The notes under the pieces are model-generated. The model saw only the letters and a program-made list of their open reading frames with translations, was not told the DNA's origin and searched no databases. This document shows positions 1 to 11,448 of a stretch of 64,000 nt of DNA, piece by piece. Every line of letters starts with the position of its first letter. Within the stretch, counting starts at the first letter, position 1. Made by a program: the position numbers and the translations under genes. Source of the DNA: Ipomoea triloba (taxonomy: Eukaryota; Streptophyta; Magnoliopsida; Solanales; Convolvulaceae); the NCBI RefSeq assembly GCF_003576645.1, contig NC_044919.1, positions 28,203,061 through 28,267,060 on the forward strand. Reading direction: 5' to 3'.

Positions 1-469
1 ATGTGGAAAGAGTGATCGAGAAAAAGTCTATAATACTTGAATTTTCATGCTAGTAAAACTGAAAGCATGCACTATAACCCCATCGCGAAGTATTATAACA
101 AAATAAACAAATTTATAAGAGAAAACAAATATAGAAGTTACTGTGTATAGGCAAGCAATCTCTTGGGTAATTAATCAATTATTTTACCCGTCGGAAGGTT
201 GCTAATTTTTTTCTTATAGGCAAGCAATCTCTTATGGCTTCATCTTTCAATGAGTCCACTTTACCTTTCACTTAACAACCACACAAGAGAGAGCAACTCA
301 CAATAGAACAACCCACACAAAACTATTAAGAAAAATTAAGGAATAAATACTAAATTATAAAATTTTCTTTGGAAATACACAATTCAAACTAAAAATATGC
401 AAAAAGAAAGCAAACAAAGAAATGACCAGTAAAAAATGGGTAATTAATGCATGCAAAAAAAAATACATA

Positions 470-2320
470 AATATAACGAAACAAAAAGAACTCCAAGATA
501 TTCAGGAACACATTCAAACAAAAACGCAACGAACAAATATAACCAAATGAAAATAAAGCAAAACTACACAAAAACACTTTAAAATGCAATAAATTAAGGA
601 AAACAGACTAACAACGAAGAAAATAATCCTTAGAAAATAAAGGAATTCACTATGCCTAATAGAAATACCTTTAAAAGTTATTTACTGAATTTCAAAACAA
701 TCTTTAGAGAACCACCCAATTCAAACAAAAAATATACCAAAAAATCGCTAACAAAAACAATGAAAAGGGAAAATAATTAATACATTAATACATAGAAAAA
801 AAAAACACAAATATAACGAAACGAAAAAAACTCAGGACATTCAAGAACACATTCAAAGAATACACATAAATATAACGAAACAAAAAGAACTCCAAGGCAT
901 TCAGGACACATTCAAAGAAAAACAAAACGAACAAAATCAAAAGCACAAATATATTGAAGCAAAAATAACCCAGAAAAAAACATAAAGAAAAAATACCAAA
1001 AACTACACAATAGCACTAAAAATACTATGAATTAAAACAAAGAAACTAAATATTTCATAAATACTCCTTAGAAAATAAAAACACATTGGGAAAAAACACA
1101 CAAATATAACGAAACGAAAAGAACTCCAAGACATTCAGAAATACATTCAAAGAATACACACAAATATAACGAAACAAAAAGAACACCAAAAAATTCAGGA
1201 GCACATTCAAAGAAAAATAGAATGAACAAAATCCAAAGCACAAATATAACGAAGCGAAAATAACTCATAAATGCAGGGAAAACATAAAGAGAAAAAAAAA
1301 ACCAAAAACTACACAATAACACTCGAAAATTCTAATATAAATTAAGACAAGCAAACTAAATGTTTTGAAAATACTCTTTAGAAAATAAAAACACTAACTC
1401 CAAGACATTCATTCAGGAACACATTCAAAGAATATGCACAAATATAACGAAACAAATAGAACACAAAGAAATTCATGAACACATTGAATGGAAAACACAA
1501 CGGACAAAAAGAAAAGGCACAAAAGTACTAAATTATAAAATGATCTTTGAAAATACGCAATTCAAACTAAAAATATGCCAAAAGAATGCTAATAAGAAAA
1601 TATGATCGGTAAAAAGAGAAATTATTGCATGGAAAACACAAAAATACAAAAATATAACGAAGTGAAAGAACTCCAAGACATTCAGGAACACATTCAAAGC
1701 AAAACAAAAGAACTCCAAGACATTCAGGAACACATTCAAAGCAAAACACCATTGCTCCAAGACATTCAGGAACACATTCAAAGCAAAACACCATTGACAA
1801 ATATAAAGAAACAAAATTACCCAAAACAACACAAGACAAAGTACTGAATTATATAACGATCTTCGAAACTACACAATTCAAACAAAAAAATGCCGAAATA
1901 ACACTAACAAAAACACAATGAACGGTAAAAAGAGAAAATTAATGCATCGAAAAAAAAAAACAAAAAACACACAAATATAACAAAATAAAAAGAACTCTGA
2001 GACATTCAGGAACACATTCAAAGAAAACGCAACAGACAAAATCAAAAGGTACAAAAATAACGAAGCGAAAATAATCGAAAAATGCAAGAAAACATTAGGA
2101 AATACACAATTCAAACTAAAAATATGCCAAAAGAACTCTAGCAAACAAAACGAACGGTAAAATGGGAAAATTAATGCATGGAAAAAAATAACAAAAAACA
2201 CATGAATATAATGAAACGAAAAGTACTCAAAGACACTCAGAAACACATTAAAAGAAAAACGTAATGGACAAAAACAAAAGGCACAAATATGACGAAGTGA
2301 AAATAACACCAAATGCAGGG
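470..2320. repeat. Degenerate dispersed/tandem repeat field
   Basis: A motif of about 30 bases (CTCCAAGACATTCAGGAACA and the following CATTCAAAG) recurs about ten times, near 490, 890, 1122, 1190, 1395, 1671, 1713, 1755, 1993 and 2225. It is usually preceded by AATATAACGAAACAAAAAGAA. Longer blocks (GGAAATACACAATTCAAACT, and CGGTAAAA with ATTAATGCATGG) recur with it, so the field is a decayed higher-order repeat with a unit of a few hundred bases. Open frames across it on either strand are artefacts of the repeat. I see no gene here. The first 470 bases are AT-rich with nothing recognisable. Confidence 0.75.
1671..1796. repeat. Three copies of a 42 bp tandem unit
   Basis: The CTCCAAG start of the repeat motif occurs at 1671, 1713 and 1755, exactly 42 bases apart. 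The last copies differ from the first only near the end of the unit. It sits in the larger degenerate field but is much younger, because the copies are nearly identical. The step is the same as the duplications inside the phospholipase D and cyclin block further on. Confidence 0.85.
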
Positions 2321-2580
2321 AAAACAGAGAGAAAGAACCAAAAACTACACAACACTTGAAAAAAAAAAACTAAATACGTCTAAAATATTTCTTTAAAAAA
2401 ATCACAATTCCTAATAAAAATACCTTTAAAAGGTATTTAAAAAATATAAGTGTCTGAAATGTTCATGTTGTGATTATTATTTTCAATAACAACCAATGGT
2501 AATTAATAGAGCAACGAAACATAGAATCTGGCCCTATACAATAAACATATAAGATTATTGCCATGATCTTACCGAAGAGA

Positions 2581-2918
2581 AGTTCCAATTCATTATCAAA
2601 AAGAATTAATGAGAGAAGGACATTTACCTGGTATATTCTTATCAGTTTAACTGTTTAATTCTTCAAGCTCTCTATTTTCTACCTCCCACTTAGCTTTCAC
2701 TTCAACCTGATCAATTATGTAAACATCATATACAAATATACAATCAATAAGTTCCAATTCATTATCAAAGAGAATTAATGAGAGAAGGACATTTACCTGG
2801 TATATTCTTATCAGTTTAACTGTTTAATTCTTCAAGCTCTCTATTTTCTACCTCCCACTTAGCTTTCACTTCAACCTGATCAATTATGTAAACATCATAT
2901 ACAAATATACAATAAATT
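2581..2918. repeat. Direct repeat, two copies of 169 bp
   Basis: The block beginning AGTTCCAATTCATTATCAAA at 2581 is repeated from 2750 with a 169-base step and almost no differences. On the minus strand each copy holds an exon-like piece: TGATCAG before GTTGAAG, then a short glutamate- and lysine-rich reading frame, then CCAG followed by GTAAAT. That frame has an in-frame stop and I do not recognise its product. It may be another captured gene scrap; this is inference. Confidence 0.8.
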
Positions 2919-3316
2919 GGATTAAAGAAAACACCTCTTTAAGTGACCTATTCCACTACCCCTTCTTCCCAGCCCAAAACAAAACAAACACAGAAAAAAT
3001 CAGAGCATGGTAGTATATTTTTTCAAGTATTTCTTTGTTTAGATCCTGGGCCTGCACATCAGATGATGTATCAGAACAAAAGAAATAATGCATCAAGAAG
3101 GAATTACTGTTGCATCAAGGTAATAGAGCAATCAAACATAAAATCTAACCCTATACAGTAAACACCATTAATGACAGAAGGTGATTTACCTCAACTTTCT
3201 TGTGAACTTATAAATGTCTTCTGCATACTCCACAACTGCCAACTCATTGTACACATCTCCAGCATCAATATCTTCAATCTTTTCCTTTGGTATTTAATGT
3301 TCAGTCCACAAACAGC

Positions 3317-3780
3317 CTATGCAAAACCAATAAAAGTCCAAAGAAAACTCTAATTTTCAATCAACAGGAACAAAAGAAGGGTAAAGAAATAATATTCGAA
3401 TCAAGTTTAACACGCCACTAAAAGTTAAGCCTAAATCTGAACTAGGAGGATTGTTGGCCTTGATCTGCATTAAAGCATTGATGAAAGGCTTTGACAAAAG
3501 CTTGGACATGACAGGTTCAATGCAAAGATTAATGATCAAAACTCAAACCACTGCAGCAAAGCTTTGCATCAATGGAAGCCAAGCATATGAAGAAGGCGTT
3601 ATGAATAATTCTGTTGATGGCATAATTGTGCTGTTATATCAGTGTTCAACTTGTGCTACTACTCATGAGAATATGGTCAATGAGCAATTCAGAATTGAAA
3701 ACAAATCATTTTCTTGATTTTAAATAAAAGACCAAACTATGGTGCATCACTTTTAGGATGGTGAAGACATTTCTGGTAAG
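3317..3780. other. Unassigned stretch between cyclin exon 4 and phospholipase D exons
   Basis: Open frames exist on both strands (for example about 88 codons on the plus strand from 3451). None resembles a family I know and none has neighbouring splice signals that build a gene. It is probably intron or captured flanking DNA. Confidence 0.4.
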
Positions 3781-3795
3781 TTAAACAGTTTGAAC

Positions 3796-5550
3796 CTGGC
3801 CATGAGGGCGACGCTGCTTCCTTGCCCAAGTATGATGGGGCTGATAGCCTCCCATAGCTATCTCGGTGTCTTTTGAGCCGGCCATAGATCCTCCCATAGC
3901 TATCTCGGTGTCTTTTGAGCCGGCCATAGATCGTTGGTTGATGTTAGCAGATCCCACTATGACATACTCGTCGTCCACTATCATTCCTTTGGCACCCACT
4001 ATGACATACTCGTCGTCCACTATCATTCCTTTGGCATGCACATATATCATGACGTCGTCCACTATCATTCCTTTGGCATGCACATATATCATGAAGCGCT
4101 GAAACTTGAGTGATTCCGAAACCTGATTGTATGCCAACACTGGAACTTGACAGAACAAAAACGAATTGCAATTGAAACAAGGCTCTTATTAGAACATCAT
4201 GAGGTGTACTAGGAAAACTATATGCAACACAAGGTAAGAAATTTATGTTGAAATTACATTATCTTTACCGCTAATGGACTGGCTTACTGAACTTGGAACA
4301 TCTTCCCGATTGCCAAGGCAATAGAAATTTAGATAGTCCGAAGGATGTTCATCTAGCTGCATGGACTTAATCTCTTGTGCAATGACCTGATACATCATAT
4401 GCATTGTTTGGCTCTGCCAAAATGCAAACAAAATCAAGTAATGGTCCACGTTTCTGAGCAGAAAGCAAGTCACCAGCCATCATAAAAAAGGGGAATCATA
4501 TTACCTGCCAAAAGAGAATTTCTTGCATGGTAGCTGTCTTGGGGTCTCCCTCTGGCCACATTGGCATAACAACATATATGGCAAACCTTTCGTTGGCTGG
4601 CTCTAATTTTACTCACAACTTTCATTGCCAACTCCATCGGGATCAGATGATCAGCTCCTAGAGTATTATGTACAAAGAAAATAAAGAGTCAAGTGCACTG
4701 CATACATATCTCTGGGCAAAAATTTTCAACATTATTGAGAATGAGAGATAAAACTAAGCAAATACTGTGTACGTGCTAAAAAGGTTGCATAGAAAGAAAT
4801 GCAATTTCACCTGAATCTTCGTATGATGGCCAAGCATATGATGACCCAAGAAAATACTGGTTTTCAATATATATGAAATTCTGAGCTGATCTTATTGCCT
4901 GGATATATGCTGTCTCAATGCTTTTGTCAACCGCCAGATTTTTTCCACAAATAAGGTTCTGCAGTAATTAGGAGCCAAATATACTTAAATACAAGATAAT
5001 ATTTTGTCCACCCTACTGGTTATAGGTTGCCATGTTTGAAAACTCAAAATGGATTTAGATCAGATATAAAATATGGAGTTTTTATACATCACCTGTTTCT
5101 CAGCAATGTCAATTCTTTTCGGAAAACCCTTCACAGAACCTGAATCGATGGAACAAAAAATCTGCAAGAAAAAAGATGTATGGCTAAAAAGATTAGAAGG
5201 ATCTCAAAGGTTCCACCAACCAAATTCACACAATCACCGGAAATAATCAACCTGAACATGCCAATGTTTTGATTGGTCATTCTCATTCACGTAGAGTTTA
5301 GGATCATCCTCCGGAATGGACGTGAATTCCTTTCCAATAGAAAAGGCTGGGCTGAGTATCCATGATATTCGTTCAACTTTGATCATTGCATCATCATTCC
5401 ATTTAGACCTAGCCTTTTTCAGAAAAGCAAATTCTCTCCACCTGGTTGCTCTCCTCCAGCGTTGAGCAAAGTTTATAAGCACGTCATATGCAGCAGGCCC
5501 GTCAATTCTACAGTGTAAGTCATGCCATGGCTGCCTTGGAACTTTGGTCC
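3796..5550 (-). pseudogene. Phospholipase D delta fragment with internal duplications
   Basis: Six exons with retained introns: 5550-5252 ([31 protein letters not shown]), 5161-5093 (SIDSGSVKGFPK), 4958-4811 ([14 protein letters not shown]), 4657-4505 (ADHLIPMELA, then [10 protein letters not shown] in a shifted frame), 4413-4258 (HPSDYLNFYCLGNRE) and about 4148-3796 (the second HKD motif, [10 protein letters not shown], then [11 protein letters not shown] and DTEIAMG). Wording such as GSSYAWP and HAKGMIVDD fits the delta class. These enzymes hydrolyse membrane phospholipids to phosphatidic acid. The fragment lacks the C2 domain, the first HKD motif and the C-terminal exons. It has a one-base insertion in the fourth exon, and the last exon carries three separate in-frame 42 bp duplications that multiply the HKD region. 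Retained introns argue for capture of genomic DNA, not retroposition. Confidence 0.88.
3848..4094. repeat. Three independent 42 bp duplications in one exon
   Basis: In the HKD exon, CCTCCCATAG recurs at 3848 and 3890, CCCACTATGACATAC at 3953 and 3995, and CGTCGTCCACTATC at 4011 and 4053. Each step is exactly 42 bases, i.e. 14 codons, so the frame survives. The three units differ in sequence and overlap different parts of the exon. Confidence 0.92.
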
Positions 5551-5667
5551 CTGCCTAATATCAGCAACATAGAGAAAGGAAAACTTTGGTCCCTGCCTAA
5601 TATCAGCAACATAGAGAAAGGAAAAAATTGGTCCCTGCCTAATATCAGCAACATAGAGAAAGGAAAA
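5542..5667. repeat. Three copies of a 42 bp unit at an intron-exon edge
   Basis: GGTCCCTGCCTAATATCAGC occurs at 5546, 5588 and 5630, a 42-base step. On the minus strand the unit contains a polypyrimidine stretch, the TTAGGCAG acceptor and the first bases of the phospholipase D exon. The acceptor site is therefore present three times. Confidence 0.92.
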
Positions 5668-5993
5668 AATAAAAGATTGACAAAGGAGGACAAGAAAAAA
5701 ATTAAAAGAAAGAAGGAAGAAACATATGCAGAAAGACTCATTTATCATTTAAATAAGTAGCTAATACAGTGTTGTAGTAAATGGAAAATAAAGAAAACCT
5801 GTTTAACTTAAAACTGATTAACTTCTACAACCTGTATGACTTAGTTCACCTTTCGGTGTGAGAGTCTATTTCCTTTCACAAGATAACAAGGTAATAACTG
5901 GAGGTAAGGTTCAATTGAGTCTAAAGGCGGACTTCAATTGCTCTGCATATGTTCATTGACTAATTTGAAGATAAAATGACAATAGATATCAAA

Positions 5994-5994
5994 N
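5994..5994. other. Single ambiguous base (N)
   Basis: The only unresolved base I noticed in the window. It lies one base before the first copy of the 158 bp array and may mark a gap-filled or joined position in the assembly. Confidence 0.9.
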
Positions 5995-6784
5995 GAGTAG
6001 AGAGTGCCTCTAAATCAAATAAAGATTTACATTTAAGACACAAGCTGAGACTTCAATTTTGCTAGAAAATGCTAATGACTAAAGATGTTTATCAAAGCAA
6101 GAAACTAGTACACACTAGAGTGCTCAAAAATGGCCTTACATAGGTGTAGAGTGAGTAGAGAGTGCCTCTAAATCAAATAAAGATTTACATTTAAGACACA
6201 AGCTGAGACTTCAATTTTGCTAGAAAATGCTAATGACTAAAGATGTTTATCAAAGCAAGAAACTAGTACACACTAGAGTGCTCAAAAATGGCCTTACATA
6301 GGTGTAGAGTGAGTAGAGAGTGCCTCTAAATCAAATAAAGATTTACATTTAAGACACAAGCTGAGACTTCAATTTTGCTAGAAAATGCTAATGACTAAAG
6401 ATGTTTATCAAAGCAAGAAACTAGTACACACTAGAGTGCTCAAAAATGGCCTTACATAGGTGTAGAGTGAGTAGAGAGTGCCTCTAAATCAAATAAAGAT
6501 TTACATTTAAGACACAAGCTGAGACTTCAATTTTGCTAGAAAATGCTAATGACTAAAGATGTTTATCAAAGCAAGAAACTAGTACACACTAGAGTGCTCA
6601 AAAATGGCCTTACATAGGTGTAGAGTGAGTAGAGAGTGCCTCTAAATCAAATAAAGATTTACATTTAAGACACAAGCTGAGACTTCAATTTTGCTAGAAA
6701 ATGCTAATGACTAAAGATGTTTATCAAAGCAAGAAACTAGTACACACTAGAGTGCTCAAAAATGGCCTTACATAGGTGTAGAGT
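5995..6784. repeat. Perfect tandem array, 5 x 158 bp
   Basis: GAGTAGAGAGTGCCTCTAAA starts at 5995, 6153, 6311, 6469 and 6627, always 158 bases apart, and the next GAGTAGAGAGTGCCTC at 6785 leads into different sequence. I see no differences between copies. It lies in the intron that separates exons 3 and 4 of the cyclin pseudogene. Confidence 0.95.
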
Positions 6785-6990
6785 GAGTAGAGAGTGCCTC
6801 CATTGAACCCATCTGAGGTGTAGAGTGAGTAGAGAGTGCCTCCATTGAACCCATCTGGGACTAGTACACACTAGAGGAGTGCTCAAAAATGGCCTTACAT
6901 AGGTGTTACACACTAGAGGAGTGCTCAAAAATGGCCTTACATAGGTGTAGAGTGAGTAGAGAGTGCCTCCATTGAACCCATCTGGGGATG
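6785..6990. repeat. Two more 42 bp duplications beside the 158 bp array
   Basis: GAGTAGAGAGTGCCTCCATT occurs at 6785 and 6827, and TACACACTAGAGGAGTGCTC at 6865 and 6907. Both steps are 42 bases. A further copy of the first unit begins near 6953. Confidence 0.9.
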
Positions 6991-8716
6991 TTTCCTTCAC
7001 AATTACACAGGTACACCTTCCTATATCAACAAGCAAAGGCCTACACAGCAATGACCTGAGGAAACAAAAAACACCCAATTTGTACATTTCCCACACATAC
7101 AGAAAACTTGTCAATCTAGCTACAAAAAGAAAGAATCTCCTGACCTATTAGGTAGAGTAGGCCAAGAAGAAGCCGGGGCAGTCTCTGAAACAGAGAATGA
7201 GCCTCAATCAACCTTGCTTCGAGCAGTGAGAGTTGCAGTTTAAGTCTTTCTGCGGAGGCTGTTATTTTCCTTCACCTATTCTTTAGTGTCAGGGCTGATT
7301 ACAATCACAGCTTCAGGCTTGATTGGCTTCACAGTAGCTCTTCTCTGAGCAGGCGGCTTTCTAGGCACCTCCTTTTGCAGCAGCAAATCCATCAACATTC
7401 ACAGCACCAATACATTTCTGCAGCAAATCAAGAGATTAAGGCAGGGGACAAGTTCTTTAGAACTTCAGATTTACAGCAACAAAGCATGATGATGGGGTGG
7501 GGGCATGGCATACAAATAATTAATAATGGGTCCTAAGCATCATTTAACACTACAGAATAGGGAAATTATAGCTACCAACCTTGTTCTTGTCAGCTGCTGC
7601 AGCTTGTGCATTAGCCAGTAGTTGTGCACAAAAACCCCTTGTGAGGTGGCAAGACACCTGAGGAAGCTGCTGCTTGCCTTCAGCCCCTCGAAGGGTAACC
7701 ATATTGCCAATATCCCCAGTACCCGGCAGTTCCTTCCCTCTGCCGCAATGTTCTTTTGCTTTATTCCCCCAGCAACAACTCCCTCAACTGCAAATCTGCA
7801 ATTCATTTACGTTAGGAGGCAAGAAAACACCCAAAAATTAATATTTCTGATCTACAAAGACAAATGTCTCTTATAAAATTTCATCTTAATTACTCCATCA
7901 AATAAATTGAAAGACTCTTTTTCATACATCAAATCAGAAACACTTAGTAAATCATGAAGACAAAAATCAAAAGAAATGCATTCCATTACGAATAACAAAA
8001 ACCCAAAAAATCTGACTTTTTAACAAAGACTATTTATGTTCTGATCTATAAATTACTCCAAATCAAATAATTTTACAGACTAATTGGCTTTTAACACTCC
8101 TTGTTTTCATACATCAAACCAAAAATTGAAAGAATCGCATTCGATTAGGTAACAGACACCCAAAAAAAGGCTTTTAAACAGAATGTTTCTAATCTATAAG
8201 GGCAAGGGTCTCTTGTGCTTAATTACTCCAAATCAAATAAATTTACAAAAAATTAGACTTCTAACCATCGTAGTTTTCATACATCAACTCAGAAACACAT
8301 TAGTAACTCATGAAAAGAAAGATTGAAAGAAACCCAATCAAGACACCAGTATGAAATAAATCAAACAGTTCAAGAACAGTCACGAACACAACTCCCGAGC
8401 CCTGGATTAGGTGAAACGAGTCCAACAATCGGAAAGTCAAGAAAATCAAGATGCCGAAATAACTTTAATCAATCCATCAATCGAGCGAGATTAATTACCT
8501 CCTCTATTTTGCTGTTGAACCACGGGTCTTGAAGCCATTCTTTCAGATATGCCCCTCGGAAAATCAAATCTTCTTCTTTCTGGGTATCTGGCAATCCTTC
8601 CTCCTCCTCCTCCTCTTCCAACTCTCTCTGAGGTCTTTCTCAATATCTAGAAACCAATGAACAAGCCCGATTAAATTGAGATGGCGCCCCCTTTTAAAGC
8701 TTTGGAATAGGGGGCT

Positions 8717-8760
8717 TCAACGGTCTTATGTTTTTGAAATAATGAAATCACAGCCGTTTA
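8717..8760 (-). promoter_or_regulatory. Two MSA-like AACGG cores upstream of the cyclin start
   Basis: In the cyclin orientation, AAACGGCTG lies at about 8759-8751, some 215 bases upstream of the ATG. The opposite-strand core TTCAACGGTCT covers about 8716-8726. AACGG is the core of the mitosis-specific activator element bound by three-repeat MYBs in plant B-type cyclin promoters. The spacing and pairing fit a cyclin promoter, but function in this broken copy is inference. Confidence 0.5.
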
Positions 8761-8896
8761 AGGTAGCCTGAGTTGTTATACCATCGACCCAAGGTCCACC
8801 TCGTCAACATCAATATTAAATTGTGTATTCTTAGTATTTAAATTGTGAATTTTTAGAATATAAATTGTATTTTTAAATAAAAACATATAGTCAAAA

Positions 8897-9315
8897 ATTT
8901 GTATGCGACCATCTCACCATGAAAAGAGTCGGGTCAATATGATAATGTAATACTTAAATGCACAAATGTCATACTTATATGTTCAAATGTAATACTAATC
9001 AGGAATAAAATTTTGGTTACTGAGCAAATGTAATACTTTTAATGGAAAAATACAAATACTTATACATTTTGATTTTAAAGTATTACATTTTCCTTCAAAA
9101 GTATTATATTTTCCCTTATAAGTAAGGGGCACTTGTTCACCTTACTTATTATGGAAAATATAATACTTTTTTCTCTTATAAGTAACAAAATTTTTATTTT
9201 CAAAAAAAGTAACAAAATTTGTATTCATGATTAGTGTTATATTTGAGCATATAAGTATCACATTTGCATGATACTTCGACCCTACCCGACCTCCGTGAGA
9301 CAGTCTCACACCAGT
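8897..9315. mobile_element. MITE, copy A of the GAGACCGTCTCAC family
   Basis: The ends are imperfect inverted copies: a left end reading TTTGTATGCGACCATCTCAC and a right end reading GTGAGACAGTCTCACACCAG. The inner sequence is AT-rich with many ATGTAATACTT steps and is closely similar to the element at 61752-62197. No coding capacity. Confidence 0.75.
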
Positions 9316-9325
9316 GTAGATAAAA

Positions 9326-9752
9326 ACTTGTATAAGACCGTCCGTGATCAAAGTCGGGTCAAGATTAAAATGTAGTATTTATACTGGAAAGCATAATATT
9401 AATAAGAAATAAAATGTTTATTGCTTATATAAGAAAGTGTAATACTTTTGAAGAAAATGTAATATTTTTACATTTTGATTTAAAAGTATTACATTTTCCC
9501 TTATAAGTAACAAATATTTATCAATATTACTTATAAGGAAAAATGTACTCTGTAATATTTTTAATGAAAAATATAATACGTTTACATCAAAATATAAAAA
9601 TATTACATTTTCACTTATAAGTAACAAATACTTTATTCATGACCAGTATTACATATTTCTTTATAAATACTAGTATACTACATTTTAATTTTAATGTGAC
9701 CCAACTCGATTTATCTCACGATTAAAAATTCATGAGACAGTCTCACACAAGT
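9326..9752. mobile_element. MITE, copy B of the GAGACCGTCTCAC family
   Basis: It starts only about ten bases after copy A, with ACTTGTATAAGACCGTCCGT, and ends with GAGACAGTCTCACACAAGT. The interior shares the TAATACTT/AAGTATTA pattern and is diverged from copy A. Two neighbours in the same family suggest tandem duplication or insertion next to an existing copy. Confidence 0.72.
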
Positions 9753-9759
9753 ATAACTC

Positions 9760-11395
9760 ATTTTTAAATTCGTTTATAGAGTTTAATTTTTTATTTAAAA
9801 AAAAAAAAAGAAATCTCTGATCTATAGCCTTCTTTTTTCTTTTTTTCTTTTTCTTTTTTTTTTGTTTAAAGCTAATTTATAATTTTAAAAAAAATAAAAA
9901 TCTTTCTGATAGTTATAGTTAATTAAACCAGTCAAACTTTAGTTTGTAATATATTTTTCAAACACCCCACTATCATCAATTCTTTTTTCTTCATGGAAAA
10001 CAAAAATGATAAATTTTGGATGAAAGAATAAATGTGGTAAGTAATTTAATTTAATTTAAAAGCAATGTGCAACTATCAAATCATAATTTAGTGGTATTTT
10101 ATCGAACACTTGGTCCACCACTCTTCCCGGACCTCATCTTTCCGGATCAAGGGCGGGGATGCAGTTGATTAGGACTCATGTAGATCTGTTATCGCGCAAT
10201 CGACACTTCCCCTCACTTGGCTACCTATTGTGCCCACAATGGCACCAATCAATCCACATCTCAACCACACTTGACATAAGAACCCTAAATCAACATTTCT
10301 AGAATCAAATGGAAGAATTATATCAAATCAAGCACAATAACTAGATTGGAACATCCAATCCCCAATCTAAACTAGCAAATCATTGTAAGAATCATAAAAA
10401 CAAAGCAAAACGTAACAACAATGAAATCAAATTGAAATTGTAAAATGGAATTAAAGAAATGAAAGTAGAGTAGAGATTACCAAGCTATGTGAGTCTTCTA
10501 TTACATTTTTTATCTTCAATCCATCCAATCAATCTAGATCTATTCCCTACCTAAAGAAATCTAGGTTTAAGAAAAAGGGGAAATTCCCCAAGGGGAAATT
10601 CCCCTAAGGGAAAAGGGAAAGGAAATCAGATCTAAAAGTGGTGGATCCCCTTTCTAAAATGTTAGGGATTGATTTAAATAGTCACCACAAAGCTAAATTT
10701 CATTTTTGCCCTTAATGATACGCTCCACGTGGGCTCCACGCGTGGACCCCTACTAGAATTATTCCATGTGTGTTCCACGCGTGGAAGAGAAAAGCCAGCG
10801 AAAATTTCGCTGCGTACGAGGGGGCATGGCCTCGTACATAGCCTAGGATCCACAAGCGCGGTCCACCTCGTTTCTTCGTTGCTTCTTTCCTTGGCTTCCG
10901 GTTTTCTCTAATCCTACAAGAATTGCTTTGAAACACAACAAAAGGTAAAGTTTTGCAAGAATGAACACATCAAAGCTTATTACGCACTAATTTGATCACA
11001 AATGGGCATAAACGTTACATTTAAAGTCCTCAAACGACCATTTTCCTAACTAATTTTGGCGCTTATCATATGGCTTCTTAGATCTAAATTGGATTCAACC
11101 AAATTTGATGACTAGAGAAAAACGGACAAGGTATATAAATCTCACCATGTAATATGGACAGAAACAATGTTATTTAGCCCCATATATTTTAAAGTAAGTT
11201 TTAATTGCTTCAAATAAAATAACTTAAATATTATGTACTTCACCAAAGGCCTTGTGGTCGAGCGACATAGATGGGACTTCTCAAATGAGAGGTCTCCGGT
11301 CCTAACCTTAATGTGGGGGCATTGACAATTTGTCCAACAAAACCAACTCGTCGACCAAAATGAATTAAATGCTTGGTAAGTATTTTATACTTTGT

Positions 11396-11448
<53 letters not shown>

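Larger units (their letters stand above)
3190..8538 (-). pseudogene. Broken B1-type mitotic cyclin, N-terminal exons only
   Basis: Four exons can be read: 8538-8499 (MASRPVVQQQNRG), 7787-7580, 7417-7213 and 3316-3190. Together they match the N-terminal region of plant G2/mitotic cyclin B1: AAEGRN, LLANAQAAAADKNK (only in a shifted frame), KCIGAVNVDG, RKPPAQRRATVKP, TARSK, then DIDAGDVYNELAVVEYAEDI just before where the cyclin box would start. Splice sites are still good (AG/GTAATT, TTTGCAG, CAAG/GTTGG, TGCAG, AAG/GTTGAT, GCATAG). It is dead: a one-base loss near 7714, a one-base gain near 7386, a TAG at 7278-7276, another shift near 3290, and no cyclin box anywhere in the window. Exons 3 and 4 are 3.9 kb apart, with phospholipase D exons and a 158 bp array between them. 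An intact product would bind and activate CDK1 at mitosis; this copy cannot. Confidence 0.85.

Noticed and set aside
470..2320. CRISPR-like spaced repeats
   Set aside because: Copies are diverged, spacing is irregular, the genome is plant nuclear, and there are no cas genes. It is a decayed repeat field.
3451..3717. 88-codon plus-strand frame as a gene
   Set aside because: No family, no matching splice context, and it lies inside the pseudogene block.
11402..11446. TA run as an origin or regulatory element
   Set aside because: Ordinary (TA)n microsatellite, one of several in the window.
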